From: Trichobilharzia szidati
Taxonomy: Eukaryota; Platyhelminthes; Trematoda; Strigeidida; Schistosomatidae
Assembly: GCA_944472155.2 (NCBI GenBank)
Contig: OX235271.1
Span: 41,218,633-41,282,632, forward strand
DNA: 64,000 nt
Reading direction: 5' to 3'
Below the pieces are notes generated by a model, which was given only the letters and a program-made list of their open reading frames with translations, searched no databases and was not told where the DNA came from. Positions 24,265-36,300 of the stretch are shown in pieces; positions within the stretch are counted from its first letter, which is position 1; every line of letters starts with the position of its first letter. Position numbers and translations under genes: made by a program.

Positions 24265-24952
24265 GTTCCGTATTACAATGGAATAATTGTTTAGGAAATC
24301 CCTCCTGAACGATGTAAGCACAATGTTGATATTCGGATGTTTCAACTAACTTTGTAGTTATTATACGTCCCCCCCCCCTAGACTGCATATGACTGTTCTG
24401 ACATTTGCATATCATGTATTGACTTGGTCCTTATTGTTTGACTTTTTCCTTGTTTAGTCTCCAATTTCTATACTTCTTTTTGTGGTTATGTCATACATTG
24501 ATGTGTTATTTCACCATGTGATTTTGTTAGTGTGAATCAAGGTCATCGTGACCTTGGACTGTCTGTGGGAAGCGTTGGTGTATAATCCTTGTGGTCGGAG
24601 TTTTTGATTCCACTTTGTTCGAAATATCCTATTTGATTCTAAGGTGTACTTCATACAGTTGAATTTTGGTTAACTAATTTTCTTGTACAGTAGTCGTTTT
24701 GTACTTGGAAATTTTTCTTGTCTGTAGCATGGCTGCTTAACGACACTGTAGTGGTAGTTTTGACTTTCTGATATTATTAATGCTGTTGAATAGAACCACA
24801 CAGCTTCGACTAAGAATAATCGTTTTTTCTCTGCATTTAGAGCGTTTTGTGACTAGTTGCGTCTCAAGGAAGTTTTGTCAGCTCCGCAATAGGATACAGA
24901 GATCGGTTTCCCGCGTTTAGACCACGACGAGTTGGCTTTGGTCGTTACAGAC
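24265..24952 (+). repeat. Dispersed repeat, copy 2 (possible solo LTR)
   Basis: Uninterrupted counterpart of 16427-17303. Shared blocks include TTTCAACTAACTTTGTA, TTGACTT...CCTTGTTTA and GGTTAACTAATTTT. A short poly-C run is present at about 24370. Confidence 0.6.
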
Positions 24953-25537
24953 ATAAGTGAAGTAAAACTCCGTCATGACAGACTTACATACTTAATTCTT
25001 ATCTAATCGCTGTTTTCAATCCATTTCGTTGTTTTTTACTTTTTCTGATGCTATTCTCATCTGTATCCAGTTGTGTTTAGGTGAAATTTGATGATCCGGA
25101 TCGAATTTTCATCTGGTGTTTACTTTGCTGTTAATTAAGTAATCTGAATTTAGCACATTAGTGGTTGAACTTAAGTTACTACTGCCAGGTAACCTCGTAT
25201 ATGTTATGATTTTTCAAGCAGATGTTAAGGCAGTCATTCGTCCAATCTAAAGTATTTTCCATACAGAGAATTTTGCCTTTTTACTCTTATTTTATTTTGG
25301 AGGCTGACAATGGACCAAATAGTTTTGTGTGTTGTAAAGTCACCACCTGAGAAATTAGGTGACATGGGTTCGAATTACAGTGGAAGAGTAACTTCTGTCA
25401 CAGTTGAAGATACAGTTTCCTGATAAATGATTCTCGCTAACAGACTTCTAAGAAATCCTTCATTGATAACTATTTGGTAATAAGAGGTATCTAGAGTTTT
25501 TCTAGAGGTGTCTCATCTCTTATTATTAAAGTAGTAC

Positions 25538-25875
25538 TGTGGTGGGAGCTGGCTGCTAGCCAAATCGGCAGATAGTAATTTACGTCAATGTTTACGTTCC
25601 CAATATTGGTCATAAGAAAAATAAGAGCAACGACTGTTTCAACCTTCAGTCACAGCAGACTTTGCGTAGATGGATACAATTTGCAGATAGATAATCTGAA
25701 CTTCAAAAGCGGCCACAAACAGATAAAAGATTAACATTCAACGAGAAACCACCAATCAGAAGACTGTGTTTATTCGCTTACAATAATCTATAACAATGTA
25801 CATGAAAATCTATAAATATGTGTTGATTTCCTAAATAAACGATCTGTTGCCTGGCCCTTGTCTTCTGCCGTTACA
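25538..25875 (+). repeat. Solo LTR of the mini LTR-element family
   Basis: It begins TGTGGTGGGAGC and ends TCTGCCGTTACA, and is flanked by the perfect 4-bp duplication GTAC (25534-25537, 25876-25879). It shares the TAATTTACGTCAAT, TACGTTCCCAA, TGTACATGAAAA and GATCTGTTGCCTGGCCCTTG blocks with the LTRs at 57352-58209. It is 338 bp against 209 bp because of a central insertion or subfamily difference. Confidence 0.85.
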
Positions 25876-26539
25876 GTACAACTTGGATACTCCTCGTTGG
25901 GCATGTCATGTACACAATACAATTTTAATGCGTAATGTAAATAAGTTTGTAACCTACACTTATCACCGTACAGTAGCCAACCTATGCATATATCAAGTTT
26001 TTCAAAGTGGGTGAAAAAAAAGTGAAACGACAGAGATCAGTTAATGTTTTGTGTTCATCGCCTTTGGAATCATCTGCTTGCAATGGTGAAGAGTTCCATT
26101 CTAGGACAAAACAGCCACAGCTTCATCTCGAGGCTAATGGTTTAGGTGAATGACTCTTAGACGTGTGTGATCATGACTTCTAGACATCATTATTTACTAT
26201 AAATCAGCAGGAATAAAACCATCGTCGTCCGTCACCAGACAATTTTATGCTCACAGAGAATGTTTCTATCATATAGTGAACTGGAAGAAGTTTGAAATCA
26301 CGGGACAATAAGTTTAAACTAACTTTAGAATTAACAGCCTTTTTGACCATACCATGCGAAGTTGTGAACATACAGTGCTGAAGAGTGCATAGCTAGGGTG
26401 GAACTCCATTTATTGCTCCCCAACTAACGTTTAATCATGACATGGCTTTAAGCGTTAATGTCTAATACTTTCTCCAAGTATCTTATTTATATGAAACAGT
26501 AAAAATGTAGAATTTACACTCAGCTATTTTACTATATAA

Positions 26540-26642
26540 GGATAAAACGTAGACACTGTGGTAGAGTATAACTCCATTATGGATAAAATTTTATTTTGAT
26601 GAATCACACAATGTTGCTATACAGTAATATATATATATATAT
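26540..26642 (-). repeat. Arm of dispersed inverted repeat plus AT run
   Basis: ACTGTGGTAGAGTATAACTC and ATTATGGATAAAATTTTATT match 41145-41210. It ends in a short (AT)n tract at 26628-26642. Confidence 0.55.
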
Positions 26643-27054
26643 AGTGATATATCAATTCCTCCATAATTTAACTTAGAGGTTCGTGTCCTATTTCCCCATG
26701 ATTATTTAAAGCATCTGTTGATACCATTTCAACCATCGTCATCATATCGATAGCGAGTGACAGATTCTAAGTGACATGAGTGATTTCAATTAGGAATAAA
26801 TACTCTGATGTGATTTAAGCGTAGACTGTACCTCACACTCCCAATAATTGACCATCTGGATAAACTACGTTGATTTTGACAAGAACTGAAAGGTTAGCAT
26901 GCATCTGATCACTTTTAATAAATATGCTGACACAGGTCCTTGTTTCCATCCAAAAAATCAGCAACAAAAATGTAACATTTCACTTCTTACTTAAAACAAA
27001 ATTACCTGAAAATCGAATAAAATAACACATTCCTCAAAAAAAGGACAATAAGTA

Positions 27055-27522
27055 TACGAGTATTGGTTTGCAGGGATCTGGTTGACTTCAGGAATTCATT
27101 ACGAGCTGATTAAGGTTACAGAACCATTGGAAAAACTGGTTCTCTTTCACATCAATCTGATGGTCATCAGAGACTGGCCCTATTAAAGTAGTTGGCTGCC
27201 CGGGGTTCGTTCTAGTGGGAAGTTGTGACCAGTTAGGTCCATCTTGTTGGGTTTGAAGATATGCTCGCCACCGGTAACACTGGTCGGTGCCAGTCGTGCC
27301 ATATGGTAAATTATTGGCAGAAGTTAGAATTCATGGGCTGACTATTGGATTGGGTGCCACTGGCTTAATGGTCTACGAGCACCCTTGTAACCAGCAGGTC
27401 CTGGCTTCGAACCCTGTTGGGTGTGTACTGTGAAGAGTCCCAAACTAGGACGAAACGGTTGTCTAGTACTGCCAGGTCTTCCAATGGTACTCCAGTCGAT
27501 GTCAGCTCATCGTGAAATCCTG
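27055..27522 (+). repeat. Fold-back hammerhead SINE, copy 5 (short left arm)
   Basis: Left arm GTATTGGTTTGCAGGGATCT to AACCATTGGAAAAACTGG (27064-27140), then leader, A box (CACTGGCTTAATGG), B box and hammerhead-like block (27427-27470: TGAAGAGTCCC, GGACGAAAC, TTGTC, TAGTACTG), then tail to 27522. Confidence 0.75.
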
Positions 27523-28974
27523 AAAACAGTGAGTATTTTATTTTTCAGAATAATCATCACTTAATTGTCGGTAAAAAATAAAACCCATCAGTCTAGTAAT
27601 ATTCCATTCATTGTAAACTTTAATTTTTTAAGGAAAAAGAATGGAAAAAAAGTAATTTCAATTAATCTATCCGTCTATCATTCAGTTAGCGTTATTTCTT
27701 TAATGAAATCAAACAAAGTTTCTTCCCCTTTTCTTTGCTCTTTATACCTTTTATATTATGGAATAATTAATTAGTAGAAGCTTCAACGAGCATTATTCTC
27801 TTCAAATGGTTTCACTTACAACTGATTTTTCCTTCCGTAGAAGAAATGAAGTTTCTTAATAAACAAAAAGCAATAAAATAAAAGTAAAGAATCCCTTTGT
27901 TGTCTAAAGACTGTCTGCAGTTGAATTCCCTGTAGGGAAAAATATGAGATTCTTATTCTAGCATAGGCAACATTTTGTAATTCATAAGAAAAAGTTAATT
28001 CTGAATATTAGGCATATAAAGATTTGATTGCTCTCAAGTCAGACTGTTGAAGAGTCCCAAACAAGGATGAAATAACAGTATAATACTCCCTTGCCTTCAG
28101 TGGATTTTTATTTGGTATACGTTAAAACTAATTCCACGTCAGAAGACCATTTTTTACTATAAATTACAACTAATTGTTAATTAGTAAACCTTCTGAAGCC
28201 TTTAAACAGGTGGAATATTTAGCTTTGTCAGAACAGTGACGAGAGATGTTTAAAATTCGAAAATGCTCATTATTTACATTGATATAAAGGAGTGAAAAGA
28301 AAGGTTTGAGTAGTCATAAAGAAATGTTGAAAGAGCATGGAAGTATGCAGTGAAATTCCAAATACATAAAGTATACGTGTTTCTGTCCAGAATCGATCTC
28401 GTTTACAGAGTTTCAACTAAGGTTTCAAATAATCAATTTCAATTGTCTTTAAATTATTAACAAACTTTCTATCCCTTTCAGAAACAAACGCAAATGTTAA
28501 ACACTTCATGCACAAATGGCATATCTTGTTTTGACCAGTTATGTTTCATAATTAAGAAACATTGCAAAACTCGATTGAATAATTTACGGGACAACTAGCT
28601 AACCTACAGAAACACTTTTCCATGGGATTTTCCGACAACAAACTCAGATGACAAATCCTTAGATGAAATTAAACATTGTGATTCTTAGAAATACCTTGAA
28701 TATTGCTCAGAATTGCAGTAATAAATTCTTTAATACCCGACCTACTCGATAAAATCTCCTAGTTAAGTAAAATTAACCAGAAGAATTGTGGAGAACTGAC
28801 TGGCTTCAAAACATATTTTTACCATGAACCAACATTTGCATTAAAAAGCTTGGAAATGAAGAAACACTAGACAGCTATTACATTTCGCCTTTGTATCTAT
28901 AAATGGCGCTCACCAGCTAATTTGTATACGAGTGAATGCGGAAGATTGGAATCTTCGTTGATATTCTCCAATTT

Positions 28975-29246
28975 GGATGGAGGATTTCATCATGAGCTGA
29001 CATCGGTTAGAGAACCACTACAAAATCTGGGAGTACTGGACAGCCAGATATTTCTTCAGCCTAGTTTGGGACTCTTCAACAGTACGAACCCACTGGGGTT
29101 AGAAACCAGGACCTTCTGGTTACAAGGTGAGCTCGTAGACCATTTAGCTACTGGGACTTGACCCAATGGCCAGCCCATGAATTCTAACTTCTGTCAAATC
29201 CTACATCCAATCAAACAAAATCCCTACAAAACCAATACTTGAAAAC
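28975..29246 (+). repeat. Hammerhead SINE copy with 12-bp target duplication
   Basis: It is bounded by perfect attctccaattt repeats (28963-28974, 29247-29258). The left arm is the reverse hammerhead-like block and B box, while the right arm is deleted down to the terminal tail, ATCCCTACAAAACCAATACT. This fixes the 3' end of the family. Confidence 0.85.
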
Positions 29247-29259
29247 ATTCTCCAATTTC

Positions 29260-32200
29260 TTTGCAGTTATCAAATGACCTGAATGTCATTGGATGCCATT
29301 ACCAAGCAACAGTTTCTATAACAAACTTGAGTGACTCTACTGATCCTGGCTTTTTAGTTAAATAAGTGCTGATTGCTATTCTATATTGTATTCAGATATT
29401 ACAGTGAAAGTTTTTTAGGGTCTAGAAATGTGACTGTCACAGGGAAATGTAAACTGTTTAAGTTTCTGTTTCATTCATCCAGTTTAAAGAGTGAATTTAT
29501 TTTGGAAAGAAATTGAGCCATTTGAACTCTGAGCTATTTAGTATGCTTTCTGACCATTCGAAAAAAAACAACAAAGATAAGTCGGTGAATGTTCATTTAG
29601 AAAACAACTGTTGAATTAACAGTTGTTGAAGTTGCTGATGAAGACATCACTGACAGTAGAGATGAAATATCCATCAGTAAATATCACGACTTCCGGAACA
29701 TCAGATAGTTTCTATCCTTATCCTGATGTACCAAAATGATAGATTTAAGGAAAAGACATCTGGCAATCTGCTTTAGACTTAGACTTTATGCATACAAACA
29801 CCCATCATCAAAACGTATTCATATCCATGTCCTATTAGTGCTGCCACTTTCTTTTTGTCACTTAGTTCCTTAGTCAAAATCTTTCTCGCCATCCATTCAA
29901 ACAAAGAATGACGCCCAATAAGACTGTATTATACAAATCAAACGGTAATCAAAGTGAGTGTTCGATCGTAGGTATGGTGAACATAGTTAGTTCTATTAAA
30001 GAATACGATAAGTTAGGGGATGTTTGTGTAAAAACTAAGAGTAATCATCAAAAAAATCTCCCTGATTATCTAAGTTGTAACAATAGTTACCAACCTCTTA
30101 AACTATCCGTCTGAGAACAGAAGCCAATGGAAGTTGTGTCTTTCTCGAAATTGCCATCTGTTTATTGCTTACCGGTTCAAACAGAAATCTTGGTCGACTG
30201 TGATCCTTAGAAAATATTAATTAGTGAAGACATTAGAGTTTCTACAGCTATTAGATTGCAATATCCCTAAGATTTTATGAACCATTCTGAGCTGTTTTAC
30301 ACTGAAGGTTCATTAGTTCTTATCATCTGGAAGACCATCCAGGAGACCAGGCTGAATCCCTAAACCTCACTTTGGTGTTATCCCTCATGAAAACCTAGTA
30401 ACCGTTGACTGTCTTGATCAGCTGGATCAGACTTAACAGCCTTTAGCTTAATTAGTAATAGAACGAAATTGACCCTTTTGGCCTTCTATATCACCTTGTT
30501 CACAGGATCCTTCACTTCCAATCATTCAAACGTCAGCTCCCTCGTAATGAACTACCGGCTTGCTACTAACGCTAACGTATTTTTCTAACCTGAACGTTTT
30601 CTAGACGAAGCAACAGCCTCTTTACTGTTCAATATAATGCCTCACTATTCCACTGTATATTCTTCTATTTCATTGACATTTTCACAGCCGCCTAATTTTA
30701 ACATTTTTAATGTAGTGGTTGATGACTGAAGATGAAATGAACCCCAAACCAGTAATTCAGAAGCTTCCGATTCAAGTCCTACCATGAATCAAATTTCCAT
30801 TTCATCCTCAATGAACACTCATAGCATCAATAACAGTCCACTAACCTGAGACTATCATAAATAGTGTCACCATTATTTAACATTGTTGTTGATTCCTATT
30901 CTTAAAAGAACAACTTTATTCGCATTATCTTTAGGTCACAGTATTTCCCTAGTTATGGATGTTAAGTCACACTTGATAGGTTTTGACTGTATATTCTTGT
31001 CTATAAAACGTGGAGGAAATCTATTTCCCATTAGGATTTTTCAAAAATGACTTAACTCTTCCTCCACAGTATCAGGACTACATATGCGCCAAATGTGAGC
31101 AGGAAGCGACCGGATCAGGTTTCGCTTTTGACCAATTGGTAACCAGTTGTGGAAATTTGTCAGTTGTACATCCCATAACAGTTTTCTATAAATCGATCTC
31201 TTTGGAGTTCAGTCGGTTCACTTTGATAATTTTACATCAAGGAGATGAATGCCAGACTGGTTCTCCATTTCGAGTGTGAATATTATCGTTGGATGGCAAC
31301 CATTAAATGCATTTAATATTTCATTCAAATTATAATCTTTTTTACAAATAATAAAGGTGTCATGTACATACCTTTTATACATTTGAAAACTTTAGATTGT
31401 TGACCTCAACTGACCATTTTAAAGACTGGCCATAAAACAGTCTGCAAGGAGAGGATCTAAGGGTAATCCCTAATCATATTTTAGCTTCACATATTTTTCG
31501 TTTTGTCTATTCAATTTGTATACTCTTCTTTTATTAGGTCAATTGTTATTACTAATATTCTCAATTTGAACTGTCATAGTGTTATTTCACTGGTTCCACT
31601 TGTCATTCTGAATCAATTTTTTTTGCAACGTTGAATTCTATGTTATCAAATTACACACAATGTTACGCAACGTCTTCATTTTTATCCTAATTGCCAACTA
31701 ATCCTATAATCTCACAGCCCTTCCAAGTTCCATACATTCAGTGAATTGTTCTACATATGATATTAATTGTTTTGCCATTTCACATTGAAATATGATTATA
31801 AACAAAAACATTTTAATCTTAATTGCACTTCATTCTATTATTATTTAATGTATTCACACCTATGACTGAATTCCTTCATTGGATATAATTTCTTAAAAAC
31901 CATATAAATATATGACTGTCCAGTTTGATAATAAATTCGTTGAAAAGAGTCTCTCCGCTGCATCGCTTCTTTTAATTTTCAATATTTCCCAAGGGGAATT
32001 TTCTATTAATTAAAGGATGGAATCCCTTGAAATTGCTACTCAGAATTTTTGTGTATCAGGTCAAAATAAGTTTCCTCGTTAAGTAATACACTCTCTTCCC
32101 AGAAGACAATCTGGATTTTTCAAATCCTCAATTTATATAAATGGTTTACTCAGTGAATATGGATAAACCAGCGAATTAGCTGCATTTTGTCAACAGTTGT

Positions 32201-32315
32201 TTCTTGATGTGTTTCATTTTTCTGACAATTTTCTCAAAGCATATAAGAAACGGTATGTACTAGTATTCCGTACCCAATACTTGACCACTCTTAAATCATA
32301 CCGTAGTCTATATTC
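29260..32315. other. Intergenic DNA, no supported gene
   Basis: AT-rich. The only hint of an element is a short PLE-terminal-like stretch near 31930-31975 (GAAAAGAGTCTCTCCGCTG). An 89-codon open frame at 31010-31279 has no recognisable domain. Confidence 0.4.
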
Positions 32316-32321
32316 AAGTCT

Positions 32322-32562
32322 TGTTTTTTTATTCCTTAACTTTTCCTCTGAAATATAGGGCTTCAAGCTAGAACTTCAAAGTTTCAATAGCGCTATTATT
32401 TATTTTAACGGAATAAGGTTGCTAGCTTCATGCTCAACCTTCCCTCTTTACCAGTCCTGTTACTAGCTTAGCGAGGTAAGGAAATTCGTTGGCCTGGGCT
32501 CGAACCCCGGACCACGTATGGCGTGGTTGGAGAGTATTGAACTGCTGTGCCACCGACAGACA
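32322..32562 (-). repeat. RTE-tailed tRNA-like SINE
   Basis: Minus orientation with head GGGGTTCGAGCCC and TAGGGCTTCAAGCTAGA in the 3' portion. It sits about 340 bp downstream of the TIS11-like stop codon and could lie in its 3' UTR. Confidence 0.75.
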
Positions 32563-32902
32563 ATTTTCAAGTCATATTACTGTATAACAGAATACAAGGT
32601 ATTTAAAATGTGCAAAAAACAACGTGTATGCATGCATAGATATTTATAATTAGATATTATGAATAATATTATGAAGACAATAAAAATAAATTTAATATAC
32701 TACTTTAGCTACTTATGAGTAGTTTAAAGTTTGTAAACGAAAAGTATGAAGTTTTGGACTTCTTTTAGAATATCATAATCATATTACATTCAGCATTTCT
32801 AATAATGATAACAACTTGAATGCCTTTTATAACTTATTAAAAAATTCCAATTAGGCCGCAGTGTCATCTGCTACGCTTTCACTTTCTATCTGATTCTTAC
32901 TT

Positions 32903-33310
32903 TTATTTCAAGGAGTTGTGCAGTTTATTTTCTTTTTGCGTTTTTTTCTTTTTGGAATTCAATAATTGTTTATTTTTATGACTAGTTGATTCAGGCGATA
33001 GATTTTCTTTATTCTTCACTGTTTCAGATGTTATATCCGCTGACTGTGGTGATGATTTCTCTATAGAATGTTTAAAGTAACAATTATCACCGTAAAAACA
33101 ATATCCAGTTGTTGAATAATAACGACATAATTGACTACGAAATTTTGGATGACTTTTAGGATCACGTAGTTCTTCATTACCGTGTGCAAAATGACATTTT
33201 GAACCAACTGGACAATAACCATCACGTTCTTCGAAATGTTTGCATACCTGACTTTTAAATCGTATATTCAAATGTTTAGCTCTTTTATTCTGTTTATCAT
33301 CCTTGGGAGT
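32903..33310 (-). CDS. Zinc-finger exon of the TIS11-like gene
   Basis: Acceptor ctctctag precedes TPKDDKQNKRAK, which leads into the two CCCH fingers. The exon ends with a lysine-rich tail (NSKKKKTQKENK) and stop TAA at 32905-32903, which overlaps an AATAAA hexamer. The first in-frame Met-like codon (33271) is a TTG inside the exon and is not the start of the protein. Confidence 0.88.
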   Translation of the reverse strand, partial: TPKDDKQNKRAKHLNIRFKSQVCKHFEERDGYCPVGSKCHFAHGNEELRDPKSHPKFRSQLCRYYSTTGYCFYGDNCYFKHSIEKSSPQSADITSETVKNKENLSPESTSHKNKQLLNSKKKKTQKENKLHNSLK

Positions 33311-36300
33311 CTAGAGAGAAAAAAACAATAGGTAAAAAGTAAAAAAACATGTCACTATTTTGACATCACGTTATAATTTTTAAAATTCTTATTTTACATA
33401 TATACTGATCAACTTTCTGGTTTCAGTATAGTGAAAAACAACTAAGAAACTTGGAATGAGAATGCTGTTTCGTCCTAGTTTGGGACTCTTCACACCGGCA
33501 GAAGTGAGAATTCACGGGCTCACTTTTGGATCGGGTTCCTGTGGTTTAATGGTCTACGAACTCGCCTTGTAACCAGAAGGTCATGGGTTAGAACCCCATG
33601 GTGTGAGTGCGTGCCTCTGAAGAGTCCCAAACTAGGCTGACGAAACAACTGGCTGTCCAGTACTTTCTGCAGGTTTTCCAATGGTTCCCTAACCGATGTC
33701 AGCTAATGATGAAATCCTCCAACCAATCAAAGAAAATCCCTACAAAAACCAATACTTTTAAACTTGGAATGATAATTAAATATGTTTTGAGTTGCTGAAA
33801 TTAAATCTCAACAAGATGAGTTTATTCAACCAGTTTGTTAATATAAACAGTTACTCAGTTGTAAAGTGAAGAAAAATGACACTGAACAATATATAATTTA
33901 GATAATCATGCATTGAGAATTCAATTTCATACCGGTCTGATTTCAGCTTATTTACTCATTGTGATACATAGTTTTATAATATACACTAACATCATTGAAA
34001 GATAACTACCTTAAATAATTTTTTTAGGAAATAACACAAGGAGGAAAAAACAAGGTCTTTGTAGGCAGAGGAAGACAAGGGATCATTTAGATACTGCAAT
34101 GAAACTTTTTAAATGAACACTCAAATCCAAAGTGAATAAATATTGAAGAGTACCTGGGTAGAGTTAAATTATCATAGCCAGAACCCAAGTGCCCGTGAAC
34201 TGAAAATTAGAATTCAGATACAAAATAGTCGCATAATCGTTGAAAAATTCACTCAAAGAAAAAATGCAAACGTGATATAATACTCTACGGTTGTAGGTTA
34301 TGTGATGTAAGAATGTCTTCCAGTCACTGCATAGATGATCTATGGAGAAACGTAACATGCGAGATATATCCATTCATCCAGGTGACTCTAGGTCATGGTA
34401 ACTTGAAGTCCGTTGATATTTCTATCACTATTCTTCAATCCACTCCTAATTGTAACCATAAAACCTAACTTCTGGCCCTAACTTTAGCCCTAGACCCTAA
34501 AACTTAATCTTAAAAGCCATAACCCTTCTTAACAGTATAGATTTGCTGAAAAGGTACCTAGTAAATAAGCAGAATGCTGTGTATATCCTCTCCAAGTCTA
34601 AAAGGGCAGGCATGATTTCATTTGGAATGACTTTTCATAGGATTCCTTGTATCTGATAAGTCCTTGAAAGTCAATTTTTGAGAAACCTCTGCTTGGGCTA
34701 TGATACTTTAACTTCGCCAGTACCTGAAAGTTTAGCTATGGAGACGAGGCGCTATGAGAAAAAACAGAAATAAATCTTCACTTAAGATAGACGATTCAGG
34801 AAATGAACTAAATATTTTTAGGGATTTACGCAGTGACAGAGTATTTAAAAAACAAATAGGTTAGATTATTTCAGTCAGATGAGCAAGTGATGCTAACTAA
34901 TTTGAGTAGTTTCAAATCAATCTGTAATACACATAAAATTCTTAGGTTTAATACGAATAAATGGAAATAAAAATGATGACTACATCTTTACTCAAGTATT
35001 TCACAGAAGTAAAAATGTGTAAATATCCTGACTGTGGTCATCGGGATTATAAGTATTGCTGTCTGAAAACTCTGTATAGCATGGTTCAAAATCATTTACA
35101 ACAGGTCAGATATGTGTTCTGTTAAGCTTCACTAATCTTAATTTAATTAATTCATTAGACACCCACACTCTTCTATTTCAGTTTCTCTCTGTTTCTTTTC
35201 TTCCATTAAGTGTATTTTTTCGAAATGATGAACTCCTTGGCAAGTTCTATGTTGTTCTGCCAGTAACTCACACTGCACTGACTTGATGTAATACACAATA
35301 GCATGAAATGCGTCTAATGTGACCGTTTTGGAAAACCTGTGTTCGGTAGACTAATTTTTATTTAATTCAGTAAAAACCGAATATGAATTGAAAATCAGAG
35401 TTGTGACCAGATTTTGAAGCCATTAGTTTGGATTCGGACACCAGATGAGTGGTTTTTTTTATGTTAATTAAACGGATATTAAGAGGTAAAGAAAGTTATA
35501 TTTTGTTTTCCACTCAATGCATTATAAATTTAAAAATATTTGCTAAAAATTCGAGTTGTAGAAACAAGTAGAAATTTTTTTATTCCTTTATGTTCCCAAT
35601 GGAACATAGAGCTCCAAGCTAGATCTTTGAAGTTTCGGTAGCAGTAGTTTTATTTTTATTAGGTGAAGTTGCCAACCTCGAGCCCAACCTTCCCTCTTTA
35701 CGGAGCTTACTAATGGCTTTATCGAGGTCTAGGAGTGCGTCGGCCGAGGATCGAACCCCGGACCACATATGTGGTTGGCGAGCGTTCTACCATTGAACCA
35801 CCGACATACCAAGGGAGAGTGCTCTCGAGTGGTTGCGCCACAGGATGATACTGTATGCAGCTCTCGTCTCGCAATAGGCAAGGATAGGTGTGTTCAGTTC
35901 TCCTGAAAACCAATACCCGGTCTATGGTTGTACCAAGTTGAAATATGAGAGAATCTAAATTTGTTTACAGCTAATTTTCTTTATGAAAAAAGTGAAATCA
36001 ACTTGGACAACTAGACAGCTCAACAAAAGTATTAATGATAATCTTCCCTCATAGTTTGGAGAAGGTCAAATAAAATCTATAAGAGGTTCTACTTCAGCTC
36101 ATTTGATTGACAGCGGTCACTGAGTGGACAGAAGAAGTGCCTTCAAAGTTATCTATCGCATTCCATCGAAATTTTCGAATGGAATTCGAACTCATTTTCT
36201 ACACATAGCCGAAGCTATGGGAATTCGAGAGAACAATCCTAGTCTTTACATACAAAAGGAGTTTCTTGTACCTTTGTCTCTCCACTGGCCTAGGTAAATT

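Noticed and set aside
31010..31279. 89-codon frame containing a CxxC pair
   Set aside because: One C-x-x-C alone does not make a zinc finger, and no partner ligands or exons were visible.
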